Notes: a model not told the origin generated them from the sequence alone. Shown: positions 16,901 to 25,518, numbered from the stretch's first letter. The stretch: DNA of 64,000 nucleotides from a bacterium (GCA_024742665.1 JANSYA010000006.1:124001-188000); one strand, 5' to 3'. Made by a program: numbers and translations.

Positions 16901-19900
16901 CTACCGAGCGGCTCACTGAATCTGGGCACGGCCGGCGGCACGAGCAACGACAACGTCATCGGCTCAGACGACGCGGGCGGCACGAATACGATCGGCCAGT
17001 TCGCGGGACGCATGAGCCACGTCCGCGCCTACAATCGCGAGCTTTCCGCCGCCGAAATCGCCGACATCGCGAATCTGTATGGATACGTTACGCTCGCATC
17101 GCCGGGCACGGAGTATCTGCGATCGATCGCGACGACAGAGCCCGCGCTAAGTGTCGGCAGTGAACAGTTAGTTCCCGGCAGCGAGCAGACCATCGTTTAT
17201 ATCCAGCCCGGTTCGGGCAACGTCGGCGTCGGCACGACCAGCCCCGGCGAAAAGCTATCCGTCGACGGCATCATCGAAACCAAGAGCGGCGGCGTAAAAT
17301 TTCCCGATGGCACGATCCAGACAACGGCCGGCGGACCCGGCGGCGGCATGACCGGCGCCTTCGATACGCTGCCATTAGGAACGATCCTCGCCTGGCACCG
17401 CGACGTGGCGGGCAATCCCGAGCTACCCGACGGCTGGGTCGAGTGTAACGGCCAGATCGTGGACGATCCGCTGAGTCCCTTTCACCAGGTGCCGAACGTC
17501 GTGCCGAACTTGAACGATCCGCGACAGGGCTGGAATACAAACGGCAGCTTTTTGCGCGGCGGCGCGACGTCAGGAACATTCGAAGACGATGCTTTTCAGG
17601 GGCACAAGCACAACGATACCGGACATACGCATACAGCTCGCGGAATTTGCGTGTCTCTGTGGACCCCCGGTTGTCCGACTCTTGATATGGGCGCCGGAAC
17701 GAATTCATATGCGCTCAATACGGGATTCGCCAACCTGACGGACCCAACCGCCACGAGTTTCGGCAACCCCCGCTACGGCTCCGAAACCCGTCCCGTTAAC
17801 ATGTCCGTCATCTGGATCATGAAGATCCGCCAGAACGGCGTCGGCGACGGCCAGAGTGTCTATATCAAATCGAATTTCCAGATGCTCGATTTTATTCCGA
17901 GCGTGCCGGTCATGGACCACACCATCACCGAGACGCAGGCCTTCTCCGGTGTATGGCGCGACTTCGGCGGTAGTCCGATTACGATTACCCTGCCGACCAC
18001 CGGTCGCTTTTATCTGCGCGGAGCCATCAGCTATTTCAATCGCACGATCGGCGGGATCAGCGTTCGCGCCTTGATCGACGATTCGATCATCGGCAGCGTA
18101 ACCACAATTATACCCTGGCACCAAATCCGCGACGCGGGAGCAAGCGATCAATCATTTACGACGCAGATCGTCGCGGGGCTCGGCGGCGAACAGGAAGCTC
18201 TCGCGGCCGGCGCGCACACGGTTAAATTCCAGATTCAAATGCAGGACGCCGGCAGTCTCGAATTCAACCGCACCGGCCGCACTCATGGAATCAACAACGT
18301 GGAAGTCTTCGGCTATGATCTTACGGCGCAGTCCGTCGGTCTCTGGGACGCCCAGGGTGAAAACGTTTCGCGCGATCAGGGCAATGTCGGCATCGGCACC
18401 GACCAGCCGCAGGCGAAGCTGCATATCGCCGGCGAAATCGGCGTGGACGGGATCATCTTTCCCGATGGCACTTTGCAAACAACCGCCGGTCAGGGCGGAG
18501 GCGGCGGCAATCTGCCTTTGGGAACGGTGCTTGCCTGGCACAAGTCTTTTAACAATACGCCGAATCTGCCCGACGGCTGGGTAGAATGCAACGGGCAAAC
18601 CTTAAGCGATCCCGCGAGTCCTTACGACGGACAGGTCATCCCCGATCTGAACAATCCCAAAGAAGCCTGGAATTCGAAGGGCAGTTTTTTACGCGGCGAT
18701 ACGACGAGCGGCGATTTTGAGGACGATGCGCTTCAGGGACACCGGCACAGCAACAGCTACGGCAATCACCTGGACAACACGTCGGCCGGCGGCGCGGCAC
18801 TGGTTGATCCTAACACTACGTCCAGCCCGGGGTCTGGTAACGTATTCGAGCCAATTACCGACGGAACGAACGGCGAGCCCCGCACCGGCCCAGAAACCCG
18901 CCCCGTCAATATGTCGGTCGTATGGATCATGAAGGTCCGCGACAGCGCGCTGGCGCCGCCGGTCGGGGGGTATGCGATCTTACAGGATCGTAAAGCGGAC
19001 GGCGAATGGGGCGGCGACGTGCCGGTCCTGGGAAGCTGGTTCACGCGAACGCTAAACACGATCGATACGAATATCGCGGACGTGAGCCTGGCCGCGGATG
19101 AATTCGTTTTGCCCGCCGGTAGCTATCTGATCCGGGCGACCGCGCCGGGGCATCGCGTTCGGAAGTTTCGCATACGTCTTCTGAATTCGACGGACGGCAC
19201 GACGGCGATTCTCGGCAACTCCAACTACTCATCCAATACCAACCCCGAAGAAGAAACGAACAATGCGATCTTGATCGGAATGCTCGGCATCGACGCGCCG
19301 AAGTCTTTTCGCATCGAGCAGCACTGCGAGGTAAACAGCGCGGGCACCGCCGGCCTGGGCCATATAGCCAACACCGGCGACGACGAAATCTATACCCAGG
19401 TCGAAGTCCTGCAACTCGCGCAGCCGACCCCCGAAGGCGTCGACCTGATCGGCTCGGTCCAATCCTTCGCGACCGAAGCGGCGCCGCAGGGCTGGATTGA
19501 ATGCGACGGCCGCGAAGTATCGCGAACGCTTTACACGCGCCTGTTTCAACGCATCGGCGATCGCTTTGGAACGGGAGACGGTTCGACCACGTTCAACGTG
19601 CCCGACATGCGCGGTGAATTCGTGCGGGGTTGGGACAACGGGCGCGGGATTGACAGCGGCCGCACGATGGGCACGTCGCAGGACGATCAGTTCCAGGGTC
19701 ACGCCCACGACTTTTATTTTAGCGACGCGGTCTTTGCCGGCGGCAACGCTTCCACCGTACAAAACAACACGGTCGCGAATTCGCTATCGATTCATAACAG
19801 CGAGGTGGGCGATCCCCGCGAGGACGGCGTGAACGGCCCGCCCCGCACCGGGCCGGAAACCCGCCCGCGAAATATCGCGCTTCTGTACTGTATTAAGTAC

Positions 19901-19903
19901 TGA
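13991..19903 (+). CDS. Giant modular tail-fibre/adhesin-like protein, paralogue 2 (three collar domains)
   Basis: A 1970-residue paralogue starting MNLDISRDSHQADKNYEGL, no signal peptide. Order: DUF6519-like (1-400), Big-1-like (440-558), the invariant block (624-649), DUF2341-like (692-804), LamG (804-1030), fibre linker (1070-1115), collar (1127-1283), a beta-rich insert found only in this copy (1290-1450, GRFYLRGAISYF), second linker with KLHIAGEIGVDG (1464-1502), second collar (1507-1651), phage-fibre jelly-roll (1657-1810, GSYLIRATAPGHR) and a final classical tail-collar domain (1818-1970, AAPQGWIECDGREVSR, FNVPDMRGEFVRG, ending NIALLYCIKY). It lacks the C1q-like tip of the other two. 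The last collar is the one most like those of phage and microcystin-dependent-protein families, so the tip has probably been exchanged. Confidence 0.85.
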   Translation: MNLDISRDSHQADKNYEGLRHQQGRVITDADWNEQSSIQRQIRDVLSQDIVGLTGAPKARAGFQLAAITDPDGMANLNIAAGNMYVNGAQVRLSADSLFTAQNLYPGATLPDSDGDYLAYLDVWRRGVTALEDPYIREIALGGPETAGREQIVAQVKLLPLASADYDAASRPAEWNDLIDTSADGRLTARTVLDSGDAAGPCAIGERGGYTGTDNRMYRVEIHAGGAPGTATYKWSRENAVLTSEWLALDGNALTVRATGRDRELSFGAGDWIEIDDEGLELEGRPGTLARITDVIGETLLIDVDTLQHYDGAPGPNAPGGRALDIAEYSRGVRRVRRWSMIEASGAIPVPAGAAETWLAIENGIEVRFDFDPAREYKSGDYWMIPARSINRNIQWPCDDAGDAMPTVSLARHNYARLAFVRRAGGGFTVQADARRIFPALTDAQLAYVGGDGQELLPGVQLSQALAVRVQTVGGEPIPAGSVRFRVIAGGGSLEAAGDAANNGTEIVVKSGADGLALARWTTGGESDDPNYRDDQSVEAHLLTDSGAPLPALVRFHAHKGSAEATEYTPPVLTAPNGDDLMLGVETAKDGLDRLAQIKVNKAGDTMTGSLQIDEDLEVKGTLTVRGDVIARDTDHMPGDVLLGDQDEDTITIHGTVKSEHTDGVLRIEDGLRIRTADETDTPFQVDAPVAGLAGRPYRAPITIDNTADAQALTDHQLLITIDTAALVAAGKLRSDAADLIFTDSDGTTQIPHWLESGANTGGTRYWVRVPNIPASDSAIIYAYYGNPDATSQSSPDLTFARTIGGVAGAWKLEAGSGVNVPDFSGANNTGTINGPAVWSADNPFGSAASGSLEFNGTDNHIQLPGGNIVGSGNEAFTASAWIYQTKDMSAPGAHYFPFRFQQDAQFYIAFDTNGSSNIHPAFRGSQAWGIPYDHTTPAAANIWRHVAVVYTGGDKNIPTSFVVYIDGVALPSGSLNLGTAGGTSNDNVIGSDDAGGTNTIGQFAGRMSHVRAYNRELSAAEIADIANLYGYVTLASPGTEYLRSIATTEPALSVGSEQLVPGSEQTIVYIQPGSGNVGVGTTSPGEKLSVDGIIETKSGGVKFPDGTIQTTAGGPGGGMTGAFDTLPLGTILAWHRDVAGNPELPDGWVECNGQIVDDPLSPFHQVPNVVPNLNDPRQGWNTNGSFLRGGATSGTFEDDAFQGHKHNDTGHTHTARGICVSLWTPGCPTLDMGAGTNSYALNTGFANLTDPTATSFGNPRYGSETRPVNMSVIWIMKIRQNGVGDGQSVYIKSNFQMLDFIPSVPVMDHTITETQAFSGVWRDFGGSPITITLPTTGRFYLRGAISYFNRTIGGISVRALIDDSIIGSVTTIIPWHQIRDAGASDQSFTTQIVAGLGGEQEALAAGAHTVKFQIQMQDAGSLEFNRTGRTHGINNVEVFGYDLTAQSVGLWDAQGENVSRDQGNVGIGTDQPQAKLHIAGEIGVDGIIFPDGTLQTTAGQGGGGGNLPLGTVLAWHKSFNNTPNLPDGWVECNGQTLSDPASPYDGQVIPDLNNPKEAWNSKGSFLRGDTTSGDFEDDALQGHRHSNSYGNHLDNTSAGGAALVDPNTTSSPGSGNVFEPITDGTNGEPRTGPETRPVNMSVVWIMKVRDSALAPPVGGYAILQDRKADGEWGGDVPVLGSWFTRTLNTIDTNIADVSLAADEFVLPAGSYLIRATAPGHRVRKFRIRLLNSTDGTTAILGNSNYSSNTNPEEETNNAILIGMLGIDAPKSFRIEQHCEVNSAGTAGLGHIANTGDDEIYTQVEVLQLAQPTPEGVDLIGSVQSFATEAAPQGWIECDGREVSRTLYTRLFQRIGDRFGTGDGSTTFNVPDMRGEFVRGWDNGRGIDSGRTMGTSQDDQFQGHAHDFYFSDAVFAGGNASTVQNNTVANSLSIHNSEVGDPREDGVNGPPRTGPETRPRNIALLYCIKY

Positions 19904-20192
19904 AGCGTCGGCGATCGTTTAGACCGCCCCTGAATGAGCCCCGTCGAAGCGGATCAGAGAGGCGATCAGAAATTCTACGAGGCGCAAATTCGGCTTGCAA
20001 CGAAATGCCGTGGCCCGGAATTGGATCTACTTTTAAGGAGATCGCGGGCCGCGACGCGGGCCCCCACGAGAAGCAGGTCACTCGCGTAGACTACAGTAGA
20101 TTCGAATCGCCTATATGATGGTTCCCGGGGTCGTCCGACCTTCGGGTACCTCAACATCGTTTCAACTTAAGGCCTCCCCCTTCCCACACCTC

Positions 20193-21491
20193 ATGAAAGA
20201 ATCAAAAGAGATGCTGCGCGCATCCCTGAAACCGCTCATTCCTTTGCTGATCGGAACCGCTCTGATCATTGCCGGCAATGCTCTGCTATCGACGATTCTG
20301 GCTCTGCGCGGACAGGCGGAGGGTATGGCCGATACCTTCGTCGGTCTCTGGATGAGCGCTTATTTCGTCGGCTATTTCCTGGGTTCAATACTGCTCGCCG
20401 GCTTGATTCACGAAGTGGGACACATCCGGACCTTTTCGGCGCTGGCCTCGGTCGCTTCAGCCGTCGCTCTTTTGCATCTCTTGCTCATTGATCCCTTCGT
20501 CTGGATTCTGCTGCGAGTCATGGTCGGAGCCTGCGTGGCAGGCATGATCATGGTGATCGAAAGCTGGTTGAACGCGGGCGCGAAGACGGAAATACGCGGA
20601 CGGGTGTTGTCGGTTTATAGCATGGTGACGGTCGGCAGTTGGGCGGTGAGCCAGCCCGCTCTCAACCTGGCGTCGCCCGAACAGTTCACTCTATTCTGTC
20701 TGGTCTCGATCGTTTTATCTTTCGCTCTCGTACCCGTGGCTCTCGCGCGCACCGCTCCGCCTTTGCCTGTAGCCGCGCCCCGCATGCCTCTGCGCAAACT
20801 CTTTTCAGTATCGCCCCTCGGCGCTGTGGCACTACCGCTGACCGGAACGCTGAACGGAGCTTTCTGGGGCCTCGGTCCCGTCTACGCCACGGGTCTGGGC
20901 TACGACGTTTCGCAAATCTCCGCTGTCATGTCCGTGACGATGCTGGGCGGGTTTTGTTTGCAGTGGCCCGTCGGCCGTCTGTCAGACTCCATGGATCGTC
21001 GCATCGTAATCGTCTTTTGCGCGGCGGGCAGCGTCGCCATCTGCTGGCTATTGCTCACGCTCCAGGCCACCCGATTCGAAATTATACTCGCATTGCTTTT
21101 CGGCTTCGGCGCGCTGACAATGTCCGTTTACGCGGTCATCATCGCTCACGTAAACGATACCCTCGACACGACGGACGTTTTGCCGGCGACGGGCAGCCTG
21201 GTCCTGGGCTACGGCCTGGGAGCCGCGCTGGGATCCGCATGCGCCGGGATCGTCACGGATTTTGTCGGACCGGGCGGACTGTTCTGGTTTTGCGGAGTGA
21301 TTGCAACGATTTTTGCGACATACGGCCTGGCGCGCATCTTAGTTCAAAGGCCCACTCTTAGCGAAAACAAAGAGGATTTCCTCAGCGTCCCGCGTACTAC
21401 ACCCATCGCCCTGCAAATGGACGAACGCATTCCCAGGAAAATAGTCGAGCGCGAAGTCGTCGAATGGGAGCGCGATCACCGCCCGGACTGA
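20193..21491 (+). CDS. MFS transporter, YcaD-like
   Basis: An inner-membrane secondary transporter of the major facilitator superfamily with about twelve hydrophobic segments in two halves. The loop segment VIESWLNAGAKTEIRGRVLSVY is typical of the YcaD/YfkF group (cited as residues about 108-129). A polar tail of about 50 residues follows the last helix (NKEDFLSVPRTTP to VEWERDHRPD). Start choice is uncertain: ATG at 20193 gives MKESKEMLRASLKPL, while the ATG at 20211 has GAAAGA about ten bases upstream; an earlier ATG at 20115 adds a non-membrane stretch unlike the family. It stands alone between a giant gene and a convergent gene. Substrate unknown. Confidence 0.85.
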   Translation: MKESKEMLRASLKPLIPLLIGTALIIAGNALLSTILALRGQAEGMADTFVGLWMSAYFVGYFLGSILLAGLIHEVGHIRTFSALASVASAVALLHLLLIDPFVWILLRVMVGACVAGMIMVIESWLNAGAKTEIRGRVLSVYSMVTVGSWAVSQPALNLASPEQFTLFCLVSIVLSFALVPVALARTAPPLPVAAPRMPLRKLFSVSPLGAVALPLTGTLNGAFWGLGPVYATGLGYDVSQISAVMSVTMLGGFCLQWPVGRLSDSMDRRIVIVFCAAGSVAICWLLLTLQATRFEIILALLFGFGALTMSVYAVIIAHVNDTLDTTDVLPATGSLVLGYGLGAALGSACAGIVTDFVGPGGLFWFCGVIATIFATYGLARILVQRPTLSENKEDFLSVPRTTPIALQMDERIPRKIVEREVVEWERDHRPD

Positions 21492-21541
21492 CACGGGCAA
21501 TGTTAGCGGCGATTCCGAAACGCAAGGACATCGCCGATCGT

Positions 21542-22351
21542 TTAACCGCCTCCGTCAAAGATCTCGGTGACAGGCAGCTCGTGGCAGGCTTCGCGGACGG
21601 CGTCCAGTTCGGCCGGATATAAATACGCGGCCTGATCGCCGAAAATCTTTGCGCGAAAATCCGTGAACCCGGCCAGGTCTTCGATCGTAAACTTCGATAG
21701 AGTAGATTTTAGCAAAAATTTTCGCACCGGTCGGGATTCGTCCGGATCATCGAGTTCATCGATCTCATCAACCGCATCAAGGTCGTTCCAGGCATCCCTT
21801 TCTATTTTCGAAAGCCTTACGATCAAGCGCGATGACTCATACAGGACCGGCTCATCGTCGGAGAAAAAATCATTGATCTGGCCCGGCAAGGCTCCGGCGG
21901 CCAGGGCCCCCCGATCGGGAGCGGCTAAAAAGCAGGCGAAGTGCAGCACACCTTCGGAGACCGAAAGGAAGGTGCGGCTTTTCGGACGAATGAACTGTGA
22001 ACAGCGCGGGCAGCGCGGAGCCGCATAGCCATATTCTATATCGGGTTGGATCCGATCGAATATTTTTGCCGCGTCTCCATGCTCTTGAAACATGTTATCT
22101 ATGAATTCAAGCATAACCATGGTGTCCATGTTCAGCGAAAGGTCCGAGATATTTCGAGAACAACACAGGTATTGACCGGGCAACGAATCCTCGACTTCCG
22201 CCGGCTCATTTAGCCATCGAATCGTCGCCCGCAATGATTCGATCGTTTCTCGCGGAGCCTGCGTTTGCTCCACCAGTCGCAGAAATTCCTGATGCAATGT
22301 GTCCATTGAGTCGTTTGCTCCGGGCGAGATTGCCCGGACTTCTGCTTTCAT
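21542..22351 (-). CDS. Uncharacterised protein with a CxxC pair
   Basis: A 269-residue acidic, apparently soluble product. It has no signal peptide or membrane helix. Visible features are AAPRCPRCSQFIRP, a CxxC pair like half a zinc ribbon, a second Cys-Cys at QYLCCSRNISDLS, and a long Asp/Glu-rich stretch (DAVDEIDELDDPDESRP). An internal ATG 48 bases in (MDTLHQEFLRLVEQ) is an alternative start. It converges with the MFS gene, 50 bases away. I recognise no family and assign no function. Confidence 0.65.
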   Translation of the reverse strand: MKAEVRAISPGANDSMDTLHQEFLRLVEQTQAPRETIESLRATIRWLNEPAEVEDSLPGQYLCCSRNISDLSLNMDTMVMLEFIDNMFQEHGDAAKIFDRIQPDIEYGYAAPRCPRCSQFIRPKSRTFLSVSEGVLHFACFLAAPDRGALAAGALPGQINDFFSDDEPVLYESSRLIVRLSKIERDAWNDLDAVDEIDELDDPDESRPVRKFLLKSTLSKFTIEDLAGFTDFRAKIFGDQAAYLYPAELDAVREACHELPVTEIFDGGG

Positions 22352-22432
22352 ATATTCCGTAAACCTGGTGTCAACACGAAGCGATTCCAGGACTTCTATT
22401 GCCGACCTTCTCCGAAGATCGAACCGAAATTC

Positions 22433-22816
22433 TCAGAACCTAACGACGTATTTCACGACGGCGCCGGCCGCCAGAAGAAGCGACGCGAAGACGTCCACGT
22501 AAAAGACCCGTCGCAGCGCGGGACCGGGATCGTCGGTCAGGGCGAAGAGCAGCAGAAAGCCCAGCATACTGGCCATGCCCATCGCGATCGCCGTCAGGCG
22601 CAGCTCAGGAAAAAATGCGCCGGCGAGCAGAACGCCGCCGACCAGGGCGAAGAGCAGCGCGCGATGTCGCAGCAAGAGCAGCATGTCGGGGGATGTCGGC
22701 CGAACGCCGTAGAGACTGAACAGCCGCTCGGCCGAAAGCACGCCGGTGACGGGGATCAGGTGAATCAGAGCGACGATCACGAGCGCGAAGTTTAGAAACC
22801 ACAGGGAGTAATTCAT
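22433..22816 (-). CDS. Small four-helix membrane protein
   Basis: A 127-residue protein that is almost all membrane: segments near 4-24 (LWFLNFALVIVALIHLIPV), 47-64, 70-95 and 103-122. The signature LYGVRPTSPDMLLLLRHRALLFALVGG resembles a widespread uncharacterised small membrane family (residues about 35-61). It is transcribed away from the AraC-type regulator gene; the two starts are 66 bases apart, so the regulator may control it. Function unknown. Confidence 0.75.
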   Translation of the reverse strand: MNYSLWFLNFALVIVALIHLIPVTGVLSAERLFSLYGVRPTSPDMLLLLRHRALLFALVGGVLLAGAFFPELRLTAIAMGMASMLGFLLLFALTDDPGPALRRVFYVDVFASLLLAAGAVVKYVVRF

Positions 22817-22882
22817 CGCCGCAGGCTACCGCGGATTCGAAAATATCACTTGTAAAAACCTGTCGGCGATATAAAAAAACGC

Positions 22883-23824
22883 GTGTCCGCATCGGCGATC
22901 TATCTATGGCGCGGGCGATCGATGATCTTCGCGCGGCTGGCGGATCTGGACTGGCACCAGCACCACGCGGCCGGCATCTGCATCGCCCTGGAACCCGACG
23001 CGCAGCTCCAGTTTTTGAGCGAAGCGAACGGCGAATGGCGCGACTTTCACGCGATTCGCATTCCGCCCCGCTGCGGTCACGCCTTTCGATTCGGCGGCCA
23101 GGCGGCGGCCTTTTTGTTTTTCGATCCAGGCTCCATCTTTTACCAGAAGGTGTTCGGCGAGCTGAGCCAGGTAGAAGCCTGGCCGGAAGAGCAAGCGGCC
23201 GACGCCCTGCAGGCGATCCGGCGACTCTGGCACGATACCAAGGGCGATCCTCACGTAAATCATTCGCATGCGAATCAACCAGCCGCGAATCACGCCGATG
23301 CGATTCATCCCAATGCAAGCAAGTCCGATGCGCCGTCGACACTGGCGGGGCTCGCACAAGAAAAACGCATCGCCGACACGCTCGAACAGATTCCCTGTTC
23401 GATTCAAGGCGATGACATCGCAACGCTGTACGGAGATCCGCGCATCCAACGCGTGGTGCAGACGATTCTGGAATGGCCGGAACCGGACGGCGCTCCCGAT
23501 ATCGAAAGCCTGGCAGCGGTCGCCGGTCTTTCCGCTTCGCGCCTGGCCCATCTGTTTCAGGAACGGGTCGGTCTGCCTGTCCGGGCATTGCGCACCTGGT
23601 TTCGCCTCAAGACGGCCGCGATTCACATTCGCCGCGGAGCGAGTCTGACGGAAGCGGGCGTGGCGGCCGGCTTTTACGACCAGGCGCATTTCACGCGGAC
23701 CTTTCGCCAGATGTTCGGGCTGCCGCCTTCGCAGATCTTTCCACGCGCACGGTCGACAGTGCGGTGGCACATCGAAGCCGAAGAACTCACGCTCGCTCTC
23801 GGCGCAGGCCGACAGGATTTATAA
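22883..23824 (+). CDS. AraC-family transcriptional regulator with His-rich linker
   Basis: A 313-residue regulator read from a GTG codon at 22883. The N-terminal part (to about 110) looks like the cupin-type ligand domain of AraC proteins. The C-terminal 100 residues hold the double helix-turn-helix: IESLAAVAGLSASRLAHLFQ and the second helix with AGFYDQAHFTRTFRQMFGLPPS. Between them residues about 116-145 are rich in His, Asn and Ala (HVNHSHANQPAANHADAIH), an unusual linker that could bind a metal or simply be flexible. The gene is divergent from the small membrane protein at 22433-22816, the most likely regulated neighbour. Inducer unknown. Confidence 0.87.
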   Translation: MSASAIYLWRGRSMIFARLADLDWHQHHAAGICIALEPDAQLQFLSEANGEWRDFHAIRIPPRCGHAFRFGGQAAAFLFFDPGSIFYQKVFGELSQVEAWPEEQAADALQAIRRLWHDTKGDPHVNHSHANQPAANHADAIHPNASKSDAPSTLAGLAQEKRIADTLEQIPCSIQGDDIATLYGDPRIQRVVQTILEWPEPDGAPDIESLAAVAGLSASRLAHLFQERVGLPVRALRTWFRLKTAAIHIRRGASLTEAGVAAGFYDQAHFTRTFRQMFGLPPSQIFPRARSTVRWHIEAEELTLALGAGRQDL

Positions 23825-23875
23825 AACCCGCGCGATTCAACTTGACGGAGTGCGAAACGCATGCCGGTTTGAAGC

Positions 23876-24601
23876 ATGAACTGCTGCGGCCCCCAAAATT
23901 CGAAGCGCGTGGGCGGAACGAATCGCTTGTTTTCCCGTTTCTCAAAAAGCTACGCGAAGAGCTTTCGCAAGCAGGGCCTGGAAAAGGTTCAGCAACTGCT
24001 GCGCGAAGGCGTCCTGCGCGGGACCAGCGCGATGCACGAAAGCAAACCCACGCCCGCCGATCGCCCCGGGCAATCGAAGCCGCAGAATCTGGAGATTCTG
24101 GATATCGGCTGCGGGGTCGGCGGCCTGCATCTGACTCTGCTTGCGGAAAATGCGGCCGCACACGCGCGCGGCATCGACATCGCGGACGGCATGCTTGCGC
24201 AGGCCCGGGACTTCGCCCGCGATATGGATCTGAGCGCGCGCGTAAACTATACTACGGGAGACTTCGTGGACCTGGCCGACGAGATCCCGCCCGCGGATAT
24301 CACCCTGCTCGACAAAGTTGTGTGCTGCTACGAAAACGTCGAAGAACTCGTGCGGCTTTCCACGGATCACACTCGCGCGATCTATGCCGTGTCGCGTCCG
24401 CGGGATATCTGGTACATGCGCTGGGTCTTCAAGACTCAGTCGTGGTTTATGAAAATGTTTCGTTTCGCGTTCTATCCCTGCTGGCACAACTGGACACACG
24501 TTCACGATCAAATCGTCGCCGCGGGTTTCGCGCCGGTCTTTCAGGATCGAACGACACTCTGGGACGTCGCCGTTTACCGGCGCGCGACTGCCACAGCTTA
24601 A
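23876..24601 (+). CDS. SAM-dependent methyltransferase
   Basis: A 241-residue class I methyltransferase. Motif I is LEILDIGCGVGGLHL (about 73-87), followed by the acidic loop GIDIADGM, motif II-like ADITLLDKVVCCYEN and YAVSRPRD. The overall pattern resembles small methyltransferases of the Mg-protoporphyrin O-methyltransferase-like superfamily, but nothing here points to pigment synthesis. The N-terminus starts MNCCGPQNSKR, a Cys pair that could bind metal. It follows the AraC gene by 51 bases and precedes a DUF302 lipoprotein, all on the plus strand. Substrate unknown. Confidence 0.82.
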   Translation: MNCCGPQNSKRVGGTNRLFSRFSKSYAKSFRKQGLEKVQQLLREGVLRGTSAMHESKPTPADRPGQSKPQNLEILDIGCGVGGLHLTLLAENAAAHARGIDIADGMLAQARDFARDMDLSARVNYTTGDFVDLADEIPPADITLLDKVVCCYENVEELVRLSTDHTRAIYAVSRPRDIWYMRWVFKTQSWFMKMFRFAFYPCWHNWTHVHDQIVAAGFAPVFQDRTTLWDVAVYRRATATA

Positions 24602-24738
24602 AACGGAACGCGCTTCGATCCTTCGCCTGCGGGTCGAGTCCGTCTCCGGCGTTCAATGAATAATGGACGTAGATGAATTTTGTAACCAGCGTCGACGGCG
24701 CTCATCCAAAGCTGAGAAAAGATAATTCAGGAGAAGTT

Positions 24739-25206
24739 ATGCAGCGCCTATCATATTTCATCGCGGTCATCGCGGCCGGCTTTCTTATCACGGCCTGTGG
24801 GGGATCATCGACTATGTCAGAAGACGGACTCATTCGAATCAAAAGCAACCAGAGCGTAGAGCAAACGGCGGATCGGCTGGAAGCCGCGCTCCAGGCGAAA
24901 GAAATGAAAATCTTCGGCCGGGTTCCTCACAGCGCGGGCGCCGCGAAGGCCGGCCTGGAACTGAAACCCACCCTGCTGATTTTGTTTGGCAATCCGAAAG
25001 CGGGAACGCCCCTCATGCAGGAATCGCGCACGGTCGCGATCGATTTACCCCAGAAGATGTTGATCTGGGAAGACGACGCCGGCGCGGTCTGGCTGGCCTA
25101 CAACGACCCGGCCTATCTCGCGCGCCGCCACGGACTGAAGAACGAAGCAGTGCTATCGAAGATCGCCGGCGCTCTCGAAGCCTTCGCGCGCGCGGCGACC
25201 GAATAA
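24739..25206 (+). CDS. DUF302-family lipoprotein
   Basis: A 155-residue lipoprotein. The ATG at 24739 is chosen because it follows AGGAGAAG and starts the signal peptide MQRLSYFIAVIAAGFLITAC, with lipobox LITAC. The rest is a single DUF302 domain: repeated-helix start SVEQTADRLEAALQAKEMKIFGRV, then LLILFGNPKAGTPLMQESRTVAIDLP and a Trp/Tyr-containing WLAYNDPAYLARRHGL. DUF302 folds are small ligand- or metal-associated domains of unknown role. It probably sits in the envelope. It is the last gene of a plus-strand run after the methyltransferase. Confidence 0.87.
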   Translation: MQRLSYFIAVIAAGFLITACGGSSTMSEDGLIRIKSNQSVEQTADRLEAALQAKEMKIFGRVPHSAGAAKAGLELKPTLLILFGNPKAGTPLMQESRTVAIDLPQKMLIWEDDAGAVWLAYNDPAYLARRHGLKNEAVLSKIAGALEAFARAATE

Positions 25207-25446
25207 GCTTTCGCACGGGACTGCCGCGGCGGACCGATGCAATTCCCGGCGGCCGTGCCGACGCAAACATGCATAGCCCGACCGCAACCTGAAAGCCAAC
25301 CGACCGTAGCCCCGGCCGGGTTTTGACAGCCGCGCCTGATCGGAGCCGGGATCTCTGTATGCGGGGGAAGCCGCAAAACCCGCGCGGCCCGCACAGCTCC
25401 GGCTCTTATTGCAAATTTCCGTCCTGAATTACGATAGGAACATTTG

Positions 25447-25477
25447 TTATTGCAAAAAAGCGATATTTTTGCAATAA
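25447..25477. promoter_or_regulatory. Operator-like palindrome 1, overlapping a sigma70-type promoter
   Basis: Perfect 12-base arms TTATTGCAAAAA (25447-25458) and TTTTTGCAATAA (25466-25477) with a 7-base spacer. A promoter can be read inside it: TTGCAA (25450-25455), 17 bases, AATAAT (25473-25478). A protein bound here would block the polymerase, a usual repressor layout. The likely regulator is the winged-helix tail of the Fic protein itself (inferred). Confidence 0.65.
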
Positions 25478-25516
25478 TGATACCTGTTAATGTAATTCGT
25501 GCAATAACAGGTATCA
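25478..25516. promoter_or_regulatory. Operator-like palindrome 2 before the fic start
   Basis: Perfect 12-base arms TGATACCTGTTA (25478-25489) and TAACAGGTATCA (25505-25516) with a 15-base spacer, directly abutting palindrome 1. The right arm ends two bases before the ATG at 25519 and contains the only ribosome-site-like AGG. It could be a second binding site or an RNA hairpin that hides the start. Confidence 0.6.
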
Positions 25517-25518
25517 CC

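Larger units (their letters stand above)
25207..25518. other. 312-base spacer holding the fic operator region
   Basis: No gene seen. The left part is GC-rich, with CGGGTTTTG (25317-25325) and its complement CAAAACCCG (25374-25382) as a loose inverted pair. From about 25400 it becomes AT-rich and contains four TTATTGCA/TGCAATAA octamers (25406, 25447, 25470, 25500) that form the operator palindromes listed separately. Confidence 0.7.

Noticed and set aside
22605-24663. Long antisense and alternative frames over the AraC and methyltransferase genes (22605-23588 minus, 23473-24663 plus)
   Set aside because: Both are Arg/Pro/Ser-rich, span two real genes and show no motif; the in-frame HTH and SAM motifs decide for the other frames.
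25444-25518. Upstream ATG for the Fic protein at 25444
   Set aside because: It would translate both operator palindromes and precedes the predicted -10 box, so a transcript from that promoter would not contain it.
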